A stretch of 64,000 bases of DNA from Paenibacillus lycopersici. GTDB lineage: Bacteria > Bacillota > Bacilli > Paenibacillales > Paenibacillaceae. Positions 43,861 through 51,859 of this stretch are shown one piece after another. The stretch is taken from NCBI RefSeq assembly GCF_010119935.1, contig NZ_CP048209.1, positions 3,351,001 to 3,415,000 on the forward strand. The letters are read 5' to 3'. The position numbers were made by a program, and so were the translations under genes. Within the stretch, counting starts at the first letter, position 1. The number at the start of each line of letters is the position of its first letter. The notes beneath the pieces are model-generated. The model ran no database searches, was not told where the DNA came from, and saw only the letters and a list, made by a program, of their open reading frames with translations.

Positions 43861-44082
43861 TCGGCTTTTTTAACCATTGAAGGATTCGGTTTGAATTCTA
43901 TACTAATAGACAGGAGTTGATTAAATCAAATCGTTAAAATCGTTAAGTTGGAACGCAAGGCTGCCGGCCCATACGTTGAAAATGGTCAGGATTGGACAAA
44001 ATAGCCGCAGGGGACATAGCGGCGGAACCATGCATGAACGAGCTTGAGCAGCGGCTTACATCGAAGAAAGAAGGTTTGGCTA

Positions 44083-44481
44083 TTGAACAACGAACAATTG
44101 AACAAGAGCATTATTTTCCCGCTTGGCCAGCGAGTCGAGCAATACTTTGTCGGCGAGGCTTACCTGCAGATGGTATTTACGGATCCGACGCCGCTCAATA
44201 CCGCGATCGGGAACGTAACCTTCGCGCCGGGAGCGCGCAATAATTGGCACTCCCATCAGGAAGGGCAGGTTTTGCTGGTTACCGGCGGCGAGGGCTGGTA
44301 TCAAGAAGAGGGCCAGCCCGCGCAACCGCTGAAGACGGGCGATGTCGTCAATATACCGCCTGGCATCAGACATTGGCATGGCGCGAAGCATGACAGCTGG
44401 TTCGTGCACCTGGCTCTGACGCCAGGGGCAACCGATTGGCAGGAGCCGGTTGAAGACGATCATTACGGCAAGCTAGTCTGA
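44083..44481 (+). CDS. Single-domain cupin protein
   Basis: A 132-residue cupin. The metal-binding motif 1 is APGARNNWHSHQEGQVLLVTGGEGWYQ and motif 2 is GDVVNIPPGIRHWHGA. Start assignment is uncertain: I use the TTG at 44083 (MNNEQLNKSIIFPLG), which aligns with the usual cupin N-terminus and has AAGAAGG upstream; no ATG would fit. Cupins of this type are often paired with oxidoreductases or act in small-molecule detoxification. The aldo/keto reductase gene starts 30 bp downstream and is probably co-transcribed. Confidence 0.82.
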   Translation: MNNEQLNKSIIFPLGQRVEQYFVGEAYLQMVFTDPTPLNTAIGNVTFAPGARNNWHSHQEGQVLLVTGGEGWYQEEGQPAQPLKTGDVVNIPPGIRHWHGAKHDSWFVHLALTPGATDWQEPVEDDHYGKLV

Positions 44482-44511
44482 TCCAACAAGTCGGAAGGAG
44501 GCGGTTATGCG

Positions 44512-45492
44512 ATGCAGTACATCAAACTTGGAAATACCGGCGTTGACGTATCGCGGATATGTCTTGGCTGTATGGGGTTTGGCGATGCAGCGTTCGGGCA
44601 TCATTCCTGGGTGCTGAACGAAGAGCAGACCCGTCCGGTCATTAAACGAGCTTTGGAACTGGGCATTAATTTTTTCGATACCGCAAACGTATACGCGGGA
44701 GGAACGAGCGAGGCGTTTGTCGGCAGGGCGTTGAAGGATTTTGCCCGCCGCGAAGAGATCGTCTTGGCGACGAAGGTGCATTTTCGCATGCATGAAGGAC
44801 CCAACGGAGCCGGGCTGTCCCGGAAGGCTATCACGAGCGAGATTGATAACAGTTTAAAACGACTGGGCACGGATTATGTCGACTTGTACCAGATTCATCG
44901 GTGGGACTACGACACGCCCATCGAGGAGACGATGGAAGCCTTGCACGATGTGGTCAAGGCCGGGAAGGCCAGATATATCGGCGCTTCCGCGATGTTCGCC
45001 TGGCAGTTTCAAAAGGCGCTGCATGTCGCGGAGAAACACGGATGGACGCGGTTTGTCACGATGCAGAATCATTACAACTTGATCTATCGCGAGGATGAAC
45101 GCGAAATGCTGCCGCTGTGCAAGGCGGAGAAGATCGGAGTGATCCCGTACAGTCCGCTTGCAGGAGGAAGATTAACCCGAGACCCGCAGGAGAAGACGCA
45201 TCGCTCCGAAACCGACGAGGTGCAAAAACAGAAGTATGGCGCGACCGAGGAAGCGGATCGCGCGATCATCGACCAGGTAGCGAGCCTTGCCGGTAAGTAC
45301 GGCGTGCCGCGTGTTCAAATCGCGCTGGCCTGGCTATTGCACAAGGATCCGGTCACGGCTCCGATCGTAGGCGCGACGAAGATTTCGCATCTGGAGGACG
45401 CGGCGGCCGCGCTCTCGGTGCAGCTGAAACCGGAAGAACTGGCGTCATTGGAAGAGCCGTACGTACCGCATCGTATCGTCGGGCATCAATAG
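44512..45492 (+). CDS. Aldo/keto reductase
   Basis: A 326-residue NADPH-dependent reductase with the complete AKR tetrad: D56 and Y61 in FFDTANVYAGG, K88 in LATKVH and H129 in LYQIHRWD. The cofactor region GVIPYSPLAGGRLTR is intact. The protein resembles the YhdN/Tas-like group that reduces aldehydes and ketones. The ATG at 44512 has AAGGAGG a few bases further upstream. The last codons lie in an 18-bp tandem duplication (45477-45512), which places a duplicate of the stop region in the 3' UTR. Confidence 0.92.
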   Translation: MQYIKLGNTGVDVSRICLGCMGFGDAAFGHHSWVLNEEQTRPVIKRALELGINFFDTANVYAGGTSEAFVGRALKDFARREEIVLATKVHFRMHEGPNGAGLSRKAITSEIDNSLKRLGTDYVDLYQIHRWDYDTPIEETMEALHDVVKAGKARYIGASAMFAWQFQKALHVAEKHGWTRFVTMQNHYNLIYREDEREMLPLCKAEKIGVIPYSPLAGGRLTRDPQEKTHRSETDEVQKQKYGATEEADRAIIDQVASLAGKYGVPRVQIALAWLLHKDPVTAPIVGATKISHLEDAAAALSVQLKPEELASLEEPYVPHRIVGHQ

Positions 45493-45512
45493 AACGTCGG
45501 GCGTCAATAGAA
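45477..45512 (+). repeat. 18-bp tandem duplication across the AKR stop codon
   Basis: CGTCGGGCATCAATAGAA (45477-45494) is repeated as CGTCGGGCGTCAATAGAA (45495-45512), one mismatch. The first copy contains the stop TAG. Confidence 0.8.
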
Positions 45513-45527
45513 CAAGGAAGCAACGCG

Positions 45528-45566
45528 AAAAGCTCTTGGGACGCAAAATGCGTCCAAGAGCTTTTT
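45528..45566. terminator. Bidirectional terminator between convergent AKR and MerR genes
   Basis: AAAAGCTCTTGG-ACGCA pairs with TGCGT-CCAAGAGCTTTT with one bulged G. The A-run and T-run at either end let it work for both convergent transcripts. Confidence 0.85.
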
Positions 45567-45623
45567 CACTTGGTACAACTAGAGGTTAATTTTGTGATGC
45601 CATTCCGCCATCATAGCCTCGGC

Positions 45624-45992
45624 TTACTGCGGGTCCTCATTCAGCAGCTTCCTGTAGGTCAGCATCCAATTCAGCGTGACCAGCATATGATCGTATTCGT
45701 CCTTCTTGCGCTCGATCTCATTAATCTTCTGAAGAATCCATTCGATGACTTCCTGGTTCGTGCGCGCGTTCGTATCGTGATCCTGCAATATCGTCTTCAG
45801 TTCGGCTAACGAGCAGCCGATGCCCTGAAATTTCTTAATCAGCTTCAACCGATCGATGGCTTCGTCAGCGTAGTTGCGGTAATTGTTCTTCTCCCGCTGA
45901 ATATGCCTGCTGTCGAGCAAGCCTTCCTTCTCATAGAAACGGATGGTGTGGGGCGTTAAGCCCATCAGGTCCGCTAATTCTTGAATTTTCAC
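45624..45992 (-). CDS. MerR-family transcriptional regulator
   Basis: A 122-residue MerR protein. The N-terminal winged helix is KIQELADLMGLTPHTIRFYEKEGLL, followed by a long dimerisation coiled coil (~75-115). There is no cysteine, so it is not a metal or thiol sensor of the usual type; it resembles the YyaN/AdhR subgroup. It starts with GTG behind GGAGG. It is divergent from the SDR gene at 46089, whose promoter has the 19-bp spacer that MerR activators need, and the dyads there are the likely binding site. A terminator shared with the AKR gene follows. Confidence 0.92.
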   Translation of the reverse strand: MKIQELADLMGLTPHTIRFYEKEGLLDSRHIQREKNNYRNYADEAIDRLKLIKKFQGIGCSLAELKTILQDHDTNARTNQEVIEWILQKINEIERKKDEYDHMLVTLNWMLTYRKLLNEDPQ

Positions 45993-46014
45993 ATGAATTC
46001 CTGCCTCCTTACGC

Positions 46015-46050
46015 TTGCCTTAGAGTTAACTTCATAGTTTAAACTGAAGT
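46015..46050 (+). promoter_or_regulatory. MerR-type promoter with 19-bp spacer and dyad
   Basis: The -35 TTGCCT (46015-46020) and -10 TAAACT (46040-46045) are 19 bp apart, the overlong spacing corrected by MerR-family activators. The spacer holds TTAGAGTTAACTTCA, resembling the AdhR-type operator, and ACTTCA (46029-46034) pairs as a dyad with TGAAGT (46045-46050). Confidence 0.75.
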
Positions 46051-46088
46051 CCTATCTTCGTCAAATGTTTAGGAGGCGTACATTGATT

Positions 46089-46919
46089 ATGCGTATTTTC
46101 GTTACAGGTGCGGCAGGTTATATTGGTACGGCGGTTGTCCGCGAACTCGTATGTGCGGGCCATCAGGTAGTCGGACTGACCCGTTCGGAGCAGGGTGTTC
46201 AAGTAATAGAGAGCCTGGGAGCCGTGGCGGTCCGCGGTGTTTTAGAGGACGCGGATGTTCTGCGCAGCTGCGCAGCCGCTTCTGACGGAGTCATTCATCT
46301 GGCATTTAATCACGACTTCTCTAATTTCGCGGCATCGTTGGCAACGGATCTCCGAGCCATCGAAGCAATGGGAGAAGGGCTTGCGGGCTCCGGGAAACCG
46401 CTTGTGATCACGGCGCATGCGAATGGCCAAGCATCGGAGGACGCGGCGCTTGCGTTCGTCGAGCAGGGCGTGAGAGCTTCGATCGTCTCGCTTGCGCCTT
46501 CCGTTCACGGCGAAGGAGACAAAGGCTTCGTGCCGCAATTCATTCGGATCGCCCGCGAACGCGGCGCTTCGGCTTACATCGGAGACGGCGCCAACCGATG
46601 GCCGGCGATTCACCGCTTGGATGCGGCCGTCTTGTTCCGTCTCGCCGTAGAATCTGCGCCTGCAGGCTCACGACTGGATGGCGTGGACGACGAGGGCATT
46701 GCGCTCCGCGACATTGCCGGCGTCATCGGCCGTCACCTAGGCGTGCCTGTCGTTAGCATCCCGCGCGAAGAGGCGCAGGCGATCTACGGTTTCCTAGGCA
46801 TGGTCGCGTCGCTTGATCTCGCGAGATCAAGTGAAGGGACGAAGGCGCTGCTGGGCTGGAAGCCTGTCCAACAGGGACTTCTCGCCGATTTGGAGGAAGG
46901 GCATTATTTCGGAGAATAG
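46089..46919 (+). CDS. NAD-dependent epimerase/dehydratase family (extended SDR-like)
   Basis: A 276-residue protein with the nucleotide motif MRIFVTGAAGYIGTAVVREL at its N-terminus. It looks like an atypical extended SDR: the usual YxxxK is not evident, and PSVHGEGDKGF plus AIHRLDAAVLFRLA resemble the YwnB/NmrA-like group. AGGAGG lies 12 nt before the ATG at 46089 and 6 nt before a TTG at 46083, so the TTG could be the true start (two more residues). It is the likely target of the divergent MerR regulator. Reductases of this type often act on small carbonyl compounds. Confidence 0.85.
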   Translation: MRIFVTGAAGYIGTAVVRELVCAGHQVVGLTRSEQGVQVIESLGAVAVRGVLEDADVLRSCAAASDGVIHLAFNHDFSNFAASLATDLRAIEAMGEGLAGSGKPLVITAHANGQASEDAALAFVEQGVRASIVSLAPSVHGEGDKGFVPQFIRIARERGASAYIGDGANRWPAIHRLDAAVLFRLAVESAPAGSRLDGVDDEGIALRDIAGVIGRHLGVPVVSIPREEAQAIYGFLGMVASLDLARSSEGTKALLGWKPVQQGLLADLEEGHYFGE

Positions 46920-47069
46920 TGCCCGTGAAGCAAGCCGATCGGAATGAGCGGCTGCCGTTGTTTAACAGACGTGCTTGACTGCACATCCTAAATCAATTGA
47001 CTATGTTGAATTATTTTGCTAAATTATTTATAATATTCCGAATATATAATTAACGGCTATGAAGAGAAG

Positions 47070-47353
47070 AGTAATTTTGATCGTTATTTACAGAGAGCTC
47101 CTGTGCGGTGAAAGGGAGCATTAATGATCTGAATGAAAAAAGACTCGGAGCTTCGCACGGATCTAAGGGAAGGCTCTTAGTGATACTGCGACGGGATCTC
47201 CCGTTAACGAGATAGGGTATCATCAATGATTAGCAGCACATTGACCGTACCTGAAGAGTTTGATATGGCGACATATCAATTAACTGAGGTGGTACCACGA
47301 AGCGAACAGCTCTCGTCCTCAAGATGAATAATCTTGGGGGTGGGAGTTTTTTT
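47070..47353 (+). promoter_or_regulatory. T-box riboswitch (lysine) with transcription terminator
   Basis: The leader has the T-box consensus ACTGAGGTGGTACCACG at 47283-47299, which pairs with the uncharged tRNA end. Stem I starts near 47092 (AGAGAG, GGTGAAAGG) and the specifier region around 47136-47150 contains AAA/AAG between GAATG and GACTCGGAG, fitting lysine. The terminator is CTCTCGTCCTCAAGAT (47310-47325) with ATCTTGGGGGTGGGAG (47331-47346) and seven T. Lysine starvation would favour the antiterminator and allow lysS expression. The left boundary is approximate. Confidence 0.88.
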
Positions 47354-47418
47354 ATTGCATAGAACGGAGAATTCGTCCAGGTCATATCCTCAACTAAACC
47401 ATATGGAGAGTGATTCCA

Positions 47419-48882
47419 TTGAGCAATGAGCAGCAATTTGCCCTTCGTTTAGAAAAATTAGAAAGCATGAAATCCCTGGGGATCCCGGTATACCCAGAGA
47501 AATTTAATATAAACACAGCGCTTCATGAAGCAGCTCAACTGCAGGATGGTACGGCGGGAGTGCGAGTAGCCGGAAGAATCCTTGGCCTGAGGAGCTTCAG
47601 CAAGCTCATCTTCGTAACCTTATCGGATATCGAGGGCAGCCTGCAGCTGCTGCTCAATAAGGAAACGTTGGGGGAAGAAGCATTTAAACAATTTGATAAA
47701 TGGGTAGACATCGGAGACTTTATCGGTGCCGAAGGGAATATGTTTACGACGAAAACGATGGAGAAAACGCTGCGCATTCAGCACTATGTTTTCCTGGGAA
47801 AGGCTTTGCGGACGTTACCGGACAAATGGCATGGTTTAACTTCCGTCGAGACCCGGTACAGACAGCGTTATTTGGATCTTATCATGACCAAGGAAACCCA
47901 AGCCCGTTTACTGGCAAGAGCAAAAATGGTAAGCGCGATTAGGAATTTTTTGGAGACTAACGATTTCCTGGAAGTGGAGACCCCTGTCTTGCAGCATACA
48001 TCCTCCGGTGCAATCGCCAAGCCGTTTCGAACCTATCATAACGCGCTCGATACTGAACTCAACTTGCGCATTGCACCGGAAACGTATCTGAAACGATTAA
48101 TTGTTGGAGGTTACGCCAAAGTATTCGAATTTGCCAAGTGTTTCCGAAATGAAGGGATTAGCCCTCAACACCTGCAGGAGTTCACGATGGTGGAAGGTTA
48201 TGCGGCATACTGGAGCTACGAAGAAACCATGCAGTTCATGCGCGAGATGGTGCTGAACATTTTGCAGCGGACTTTTCATACGACAACGATCCATATGAAT
48301 GGTCTGGCCGTTGACTTTGCCTCGGAGTGGGAGATCGTCTCTTTTCGAGATTTGATTATGAAGGATACGGGAATAGATATTGATCTATATCCGGATGTGC
48401 AGGATTTGTACGAAGAGACCAGAAGCAGAAATATATCAGTAGATCATGCTGAGGCGGAATCCTTGGGAAGAGGGAACTTCATTGATCTGCTCTATAAGAA
48501 GACGTGCCGGGCGAAGCTGATCAAACCGACATTCATTATTCAGCATCCGATCGACCTGTCTCCCCTGGCGCGCGCTAATGATCAAAATCCTTTGATCGTC
48601 GATCGCTTCCAGCTCGTGGTGAATGGGGCGGAAATCATTAATGCCTATTCAGAGCTCGTGGATCCGCTGGAGCAGAGAAGAAGGCTGGAAGCTCAAGCTC
48701 TGCTGAGAAGCAATGGGGATTCTGAAGCCATGGAGATGGATGAAGACTATCTGACTGCTATGGAGTATGGCATGCCGCCTATTTCTGGCTGGGGGTTTGG
48801 AATCGAACGGCTGCTAATGGTATTCACTGACTGCGATACCATTAAAGATTGCGTATTGTTTCCGTTAACCAAAAAGATTTAG
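47419..48882 (+). CDS. lysS: Lysyl-tRNA synthetase, class II
   Basis: A 487-residue class II LysRS (normal ~490). The N-terminal OB-fold anticodon domain is at ~50-150 (GVRVAGRILGLRSFSKLIFVTL). The catalytic domain has motif 1 near FLEVETPVL, motif 2 FRNEG and motif 3 GFGIERLLM. The start used is the TTG at 47419 with GGAGAG 8 nt upstream; the GTG at 47410 overlaps that site. The synthetase is preceded by a T-box that reads uncharged tRNA-Lys. Class II lysS genes in Bacillus are usually in a constitutive housekeeping cluster, so this is probably a second, starvation-induced copy. The GNAT remnant begins right at its stop codon, a hint of a recombination junction. Confidence 0.92.
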   Translation: MSNEQQFALRLEKLESMKSLGIPVYPEKFNINTALHEAAQLQDGTAGVRVAGRILGLRSFSKLIFVTLSDIEGSLQLLLNKETLGEEAFKQFDKWVDIGDFIGAEGNMFTTKTMEKTLRIQHYVFLGKALRTLPDKWHGLTSVETRYRQRYLDLIMTKETQARLLARAKMVSAIRNFLETNDFLEVETPVLQHTSSGAIAKPFRTYHNALDTELNLRIAPETYLKRLIVGGYAKVFEFAKCFRNEGISPQHLQEFTMVEGYAAYWSYEETMQFMREMVLNILQRTFHTTTIHMNGLAVDFASEWEIVSFRDLIMKDTGIDIDLYPDVQDLYEETRSRNISVDHAEAESLGRGNFIDLLYKKTCRAKLIKPTFIIQHPIDLSPLARANDQNPLIVDRFQLVVNGAEIINAYSELVDPLEQRRRLEAQALLRSNGDSEAMEMDEDYLTAMEYGMPPISGWGFGIERLLMVFTDCDTIKDCVLFPLTKKI

Positions 48883-49229
48883 GTAAGCACTCCCAAGAAA
48901 ACGCTTCGACTCTGGTCTACGATATGGCTTCGAATCGGTTAGTCGGCGTATGCTTGTTGTTTATGGAAGACCAACAACGGACATTTTACCCGGGCTTATT
49001 TAATTTCGGTGTCCTCCCCGCGCACAGGAACAGGAGGATAGCTGCCAATATGTTGAAGAGGGCATTGACCGTTCTGCATAGCGAGTATCCGATCATGAGA
49101 CTTGGTTTGTTGCAAGGCACTTACGCAGAATTGCTCTATTATAATTTAGGGTTCATGCCTGCCGATGTAGAGGTTGAAGCTTGTGTCTTACCAACGTCAG
49201 AGATTAACTTGTTGAAATCATTCCGTTAA
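48883..49229 (+). pseudogene. GNAT acetyltransferase C-terminal remnant
   Basis: From just after the lysS stop, the frame reads a clear C-terminal two-thirds of a GNAT acetyltransferase: ASTLVYDMASNRLVGVCLLF, the acetyl-CoA loop VLPAHRNRRIAANML, and YYNLGFMPADVE. The N-terminal ~60-100 residues expected for the family are missing, and no ribosome site or start suits a full protein (a TTG at 48849 lies inside lysS). The gene looks cut by whatever event placed the T-box and lysS here. A terminator follows at 49308. A short product made from the internal ATG at 48924 cannot be excluded. Confidence 0.7.
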
Positions 49230-49307
49230 CCGAGCATTAGGAGACCATTACTTCAAAAGAATTCCAATATCCGATTGTTCTAGTTGGGCGCTATCGTTCA
49301 ACGGACC

Positions 49308-49341
49308 AAAGAGCAGTTTGCCGCAGGCAGCTGCTCTTTTC
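49308..49341 (+). terminator. Terminator after the GNAT remnant
   Basis: AAAGAGCAG (49308-49316) pairs with CTGCTCTTT (49331-49339) around a 14-nt loop, with T after the stem. Confidence 0.65.
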
Positions 49342-49396
49342 ATTGGCTCTGATAAACTTGATTGTTGATAAAGGAAAGGATCTCCCGTCAAGACTC

Positions 49397-49525
49397 GCGG
49401 ACAGAGGATCCGTTAATATCCCCGAATGATATCGAAAACAGGCTAATCAGCCGCTATAGCGGATCTCCTGTCCGCCGGCACGCGGAAAAACGTGATAAAG
49501 AAGCGGATAACGGATCTCCTGTCCG
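49397..49525. repeat. Second cluster of the 21-bp intergenic repeat
   Basis: GCGGACAGAGGATCCGTTAAT (forward, 49397-49417) and two reverse copies at 49454-49475 and 49506-49525 match the family seen at 4289-4468; a worn fourth copy may lie near 49374. The gap 49230-49675 holds these, the terminator above, and no credible gene. Confidence 0.65.
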
Positions 49526-49675
49526 TTTCCTTGCATCAACGAACGCACCGTGAACCAGCCGTCATGAAGCCGGCCGGGAGCCACTAAGAATAAAATCAAT
49601 GTGGTAAAATAGGCGCAAAATGGATAGAGCCGCGATGCTGCTTGATAATAAGTTGAAAGGGGAGGATAGTTGAAT

Positions 49676-50602
49676 ATGTCATTTATGGTTCGTGAATGTG
49701 TTGAGCAGGATTTTGAAGAAGTCATTCGTATTAGTGAATCTGTGTATAGCGGAAGGATAGGCTCCTTTTCGCTGGTTTCTAATTTACAGCATTGCCGTAT
49801 GCTTCGAAAGTACGTTGCAGCGAATGAGATAGGACGGGTGATCGGTTACGGCTTAATATGGGAACAACGTGCATCACCGCGCTTGATTCTCAAAGTCGAA
49901 CTATTATTTCATCCTGATTATGAAGTTGTGGAGATGCTTGTTAATCAAATCATCCATGATATTCGCATTATTGGACCATATGCGGTTCAGGCAAGAGCGT
50001 TTCAGGATCAGATTCAATTATTGCAGCTGTACGATAGACTCGGATTTGTTGAAAATCATCGCATGATGCACCTTTATTTACCGGCAACAGAGATAGACCT
50101 TACGCCTTATGTAGATAATGAAAGTACGCTGAACGCACGAGGGATCGCGGTTACGACATTAGCTGAAGAACTCAACTCGGATGCAGCGTACTTTTCGAAA
50201 TTGCAAGCGCTTAACAATTTGACTTGGGCTGACTACCCAACAGAGCCGCTTGTACCTCGAACCTCTCCTAATGATCAAATGTTAACCCACGAAGATAACA
50301 TTCCAGAAGCCTATTTTATTGCCAAGGAAGGGCAAAGGTATATCGGACATAGCCATTTGATGAGATTGCCCTCCGCACCTCAATACTTCATTCAAGGTCT
50401 GACTGCAACAGCGAGAGAATTTCGCGGACAGGGGGTAGCAACAGCCTTAAAAGTAAAAGGAATCGAGTTTGCGAAAAGGATGGGTTACCATGGCATTCTT
50501 ACTTCCACTCGCGATAATAACGGCCCAATGGCGGCAATCAACAGTAAATTAGGCTGGCGACCAAACTACAGCGAAGTAAGATTGGAAAAAATGCTGAAAT
50601 GA
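49676..50602 (+). CDS. Double-GNAT acetyltransferase
   Basis: A 308-residue protein with two GNAT folds. The first (residues ~1-150) is degenerate, with VRECVEQDFEEVIRISE at the start and YDRLGFVENHRM near its end, but no clear acetyl-CoA loop. The second (~150-308) has the loop LTATAREFRGQGVATALKVKGIEFAKRMG, followed by TRDNNGPMAAINSKLGWRP. The ATG at 49676 is taken; a TTG at 49670 closer to GGGGAGG is an alternative. N-acetyltransferases of this build modify small amines or antibiotics, and some double forms acetylate peptides. The substrate is unknown. Confidence 0.88.
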   Translation: MSFMVRECVEQDFEEVIRISESVYSGRIGSFSLVSNLQHCRMLRKYVAANEIGRVIGYGLIWEQRASPRLILKVELLFHPDYEVVEMLVNQIIHDIRIIGPYAVQARAFQDQIQLLQLYDRLGFVENHRMMHLYLPATEIDLTPYVDNESTLNARGIAVTTLAEELNSDAAYFSKLQALNNLTWADYPTEPLVPRTSPNDQMLTHEDNIPEAYFIAKEGQRYIGHSHLMRLPSAPQYFIQGLTATAREFRGQGVATALKVKGIEFAKRMGYHGILTSTRDNNGPMAAINSKLGWRPNYSEVRLEKMLK

Positions 50603-50625
50603 GATAGGGAGAGTGAAACAGTACG

Positions 50626-51777
50626 ATGAACTTCTCGAAACTGACAGACTATCTAGACCGTTTCTACGCGGAGAAGAACATTCCCGGCCTGGGAATGGCC
50701 GTGTATTACAAGCAAAAGCCTGTCTTCGAGCACTATGCCGGGTTCTCCGATGTGGAGAACCAAATCGTGTTCGGGCCGGACACGATATTCCGGCTATATT
50801 CTGCCACCAAGGTCATGACTTGCGCGGCGCTCTTGCAATTGCTCGAGGCCGGAGCGTTCAAGCTCAGCGACCCGCTGTATGCCTATATCCCCGAATACAG
50901 GGACATGGCCGTTCGGCATAGTCGGGCGGACGGGTCGGAGGAATTGCGGCCTGCGCGGAACCCCATCACGATCGAGCATCTATTCAGCATGACCGCGGGG
51001 ATCGACCGGCGGGATACCGAGGAGACCGACAAGGCGATCAAGGCATCGGGCGGCGAAGGCAGAACGTTGGATGTCATCAGAGCGCTGGCCACGGAGCCGT
51101 TGCTCTTCGAGCCGGGCACCCATTTCAAGTACGGCGCCTGCCATGACGTACTGGGCGCTTTAATCGAAGTGCTGTCGGGCAAGACGCTCGGGACGTATTT
51201 GAAGGCGCATATTTTCGACAGGATCGGTATGCGGGATACGTCTTTCGTGCTGAAGGACGATAAGCGTTTCTGCAAGCTGTACAACAACTTCAACGGGAAG
51301 ACGCATACCGCCGAGAGCATAGGCGAGACATTCAATGTGCAGCCGGGCAGAGCGTATGAGAGCGGCGGGGGCGGACTCTTCTCTACCGTAAGCGATTACA
51401 TCTTGTTTGCTGCGGCGCTGTGCAATTATGGATTGGCGCCGAACGGCGAACGTATTCTGCGGCCGGAGACGGTCAATGAAATGCGTAGAGGCCGCTTGGG
51501 CCCGCAGGCTCAGCAGGATTTCGCCAAATTCGGCGGCGTGAGCAAGAGCGGGTACAGCTATGCGCTCGGCGTACGAACGCTGGTGGACAGAGAGGACAAC
51601 AACGCGTTGAGCCACAATGGCGAGTTCGGTTGGGATGGCGCCCGCGGCTGCTATGTCGTCATTGATCCGGAGGCGGAAGTAGCGCTGTTCTATGCGCAGC
51701 AGGAGGGCGGCTCACCGTGGTATCGCTGGCACGGCACGATTCGTAATTATGTATACGCCAGCGTCTGGGAAGCCTGA
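50626..51777 (+). CDS. Class C beta-lactamase-like serine hydrolase
   Basis: A 383-residue serine hydrolase of the beta-lactamase/PBP4* superfamily without a signal peptide. The catalytic SxxK is S59-A-T-K62 in RLYSATKVMT. The second motif is a tyrosine in FKYGACHD (YxN variant), and the KTG-like third motif seems replaced by HNGEFGWDG. Absence of export signal and of the Lys-Thr-Gly box argues for an intracellular esterase or peptidase rather than an antibiotic-resistance enzyme. AGGGAGAG precedes the ATG. Its end lies 82 bp before the two-component operon. Confidence 0.88.
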   Translation: MNFSKLTDYLDRFYAEKNIPGLGMAVYYKQKPVFEHYAGFSDVENQIVFGPDTIFRLYSATKVMTCAALLQLLEAGAFKLSDPLYAYIPEYRDMAVRHSRADGSEELRPARNPITIEHLFSMTAGIDRRDTEETDKAIKASGGEGRTLDVIRALATEPLLFEPGTHFKYGACHDVLGALIEVLSGKTLGTYLKAHIFDRIGMRDTSFVLKDDKRFCKLYNNFNGKTHTAESIGETFNVQPGRAYESGGGGLFSTVSDYILFAAALCNYGLAPNGERILRPETVNEMRRGRLGPQAQQDFAKFGGVSKSGYSYALGVRTLVDREDNNALSHNGEFGWDGARGCYVVIDPEAEVALFYAQQEGGSPWYRWHGTIRNYVYASVWEA

Positions 51778-51831
51778 CGATCGTGGAATGCGGGTGCAGG
51801 ATAACGCGGAGCGAGATAGAATATACGTGAT

Positions 51832-51845
51832 TGTAAGCACTTACA
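51832..51845 (+). promoter_or_regulatory. cre-like palindrome before the response regulator gene
   Basis: TGTAAGCACTTACA resembles the CcpA cre sequence TGTAAGCGCTTACA, differing at one base of the central CG. It lies 14 nt upstream of the start codon at 51860. Confidence 0.5.
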
Positions 51846-51859
51846 GAAAGGGGATGACC

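Noticed and set aside
43992..44243. An 83-codon frame overlapping the start of the cupin gene
   Set aside because: It begins with TTG without a clear ribosome site and continues out of frame into the cupin coding region, where the cupin frame has the family motifs.
50613..50921. A 102-codon + strand frame at the start of the serine hydrolase
   Set aside because: Shifted frame of the hydrolase gene; no motif, while the hydrolase frame has SxxK.
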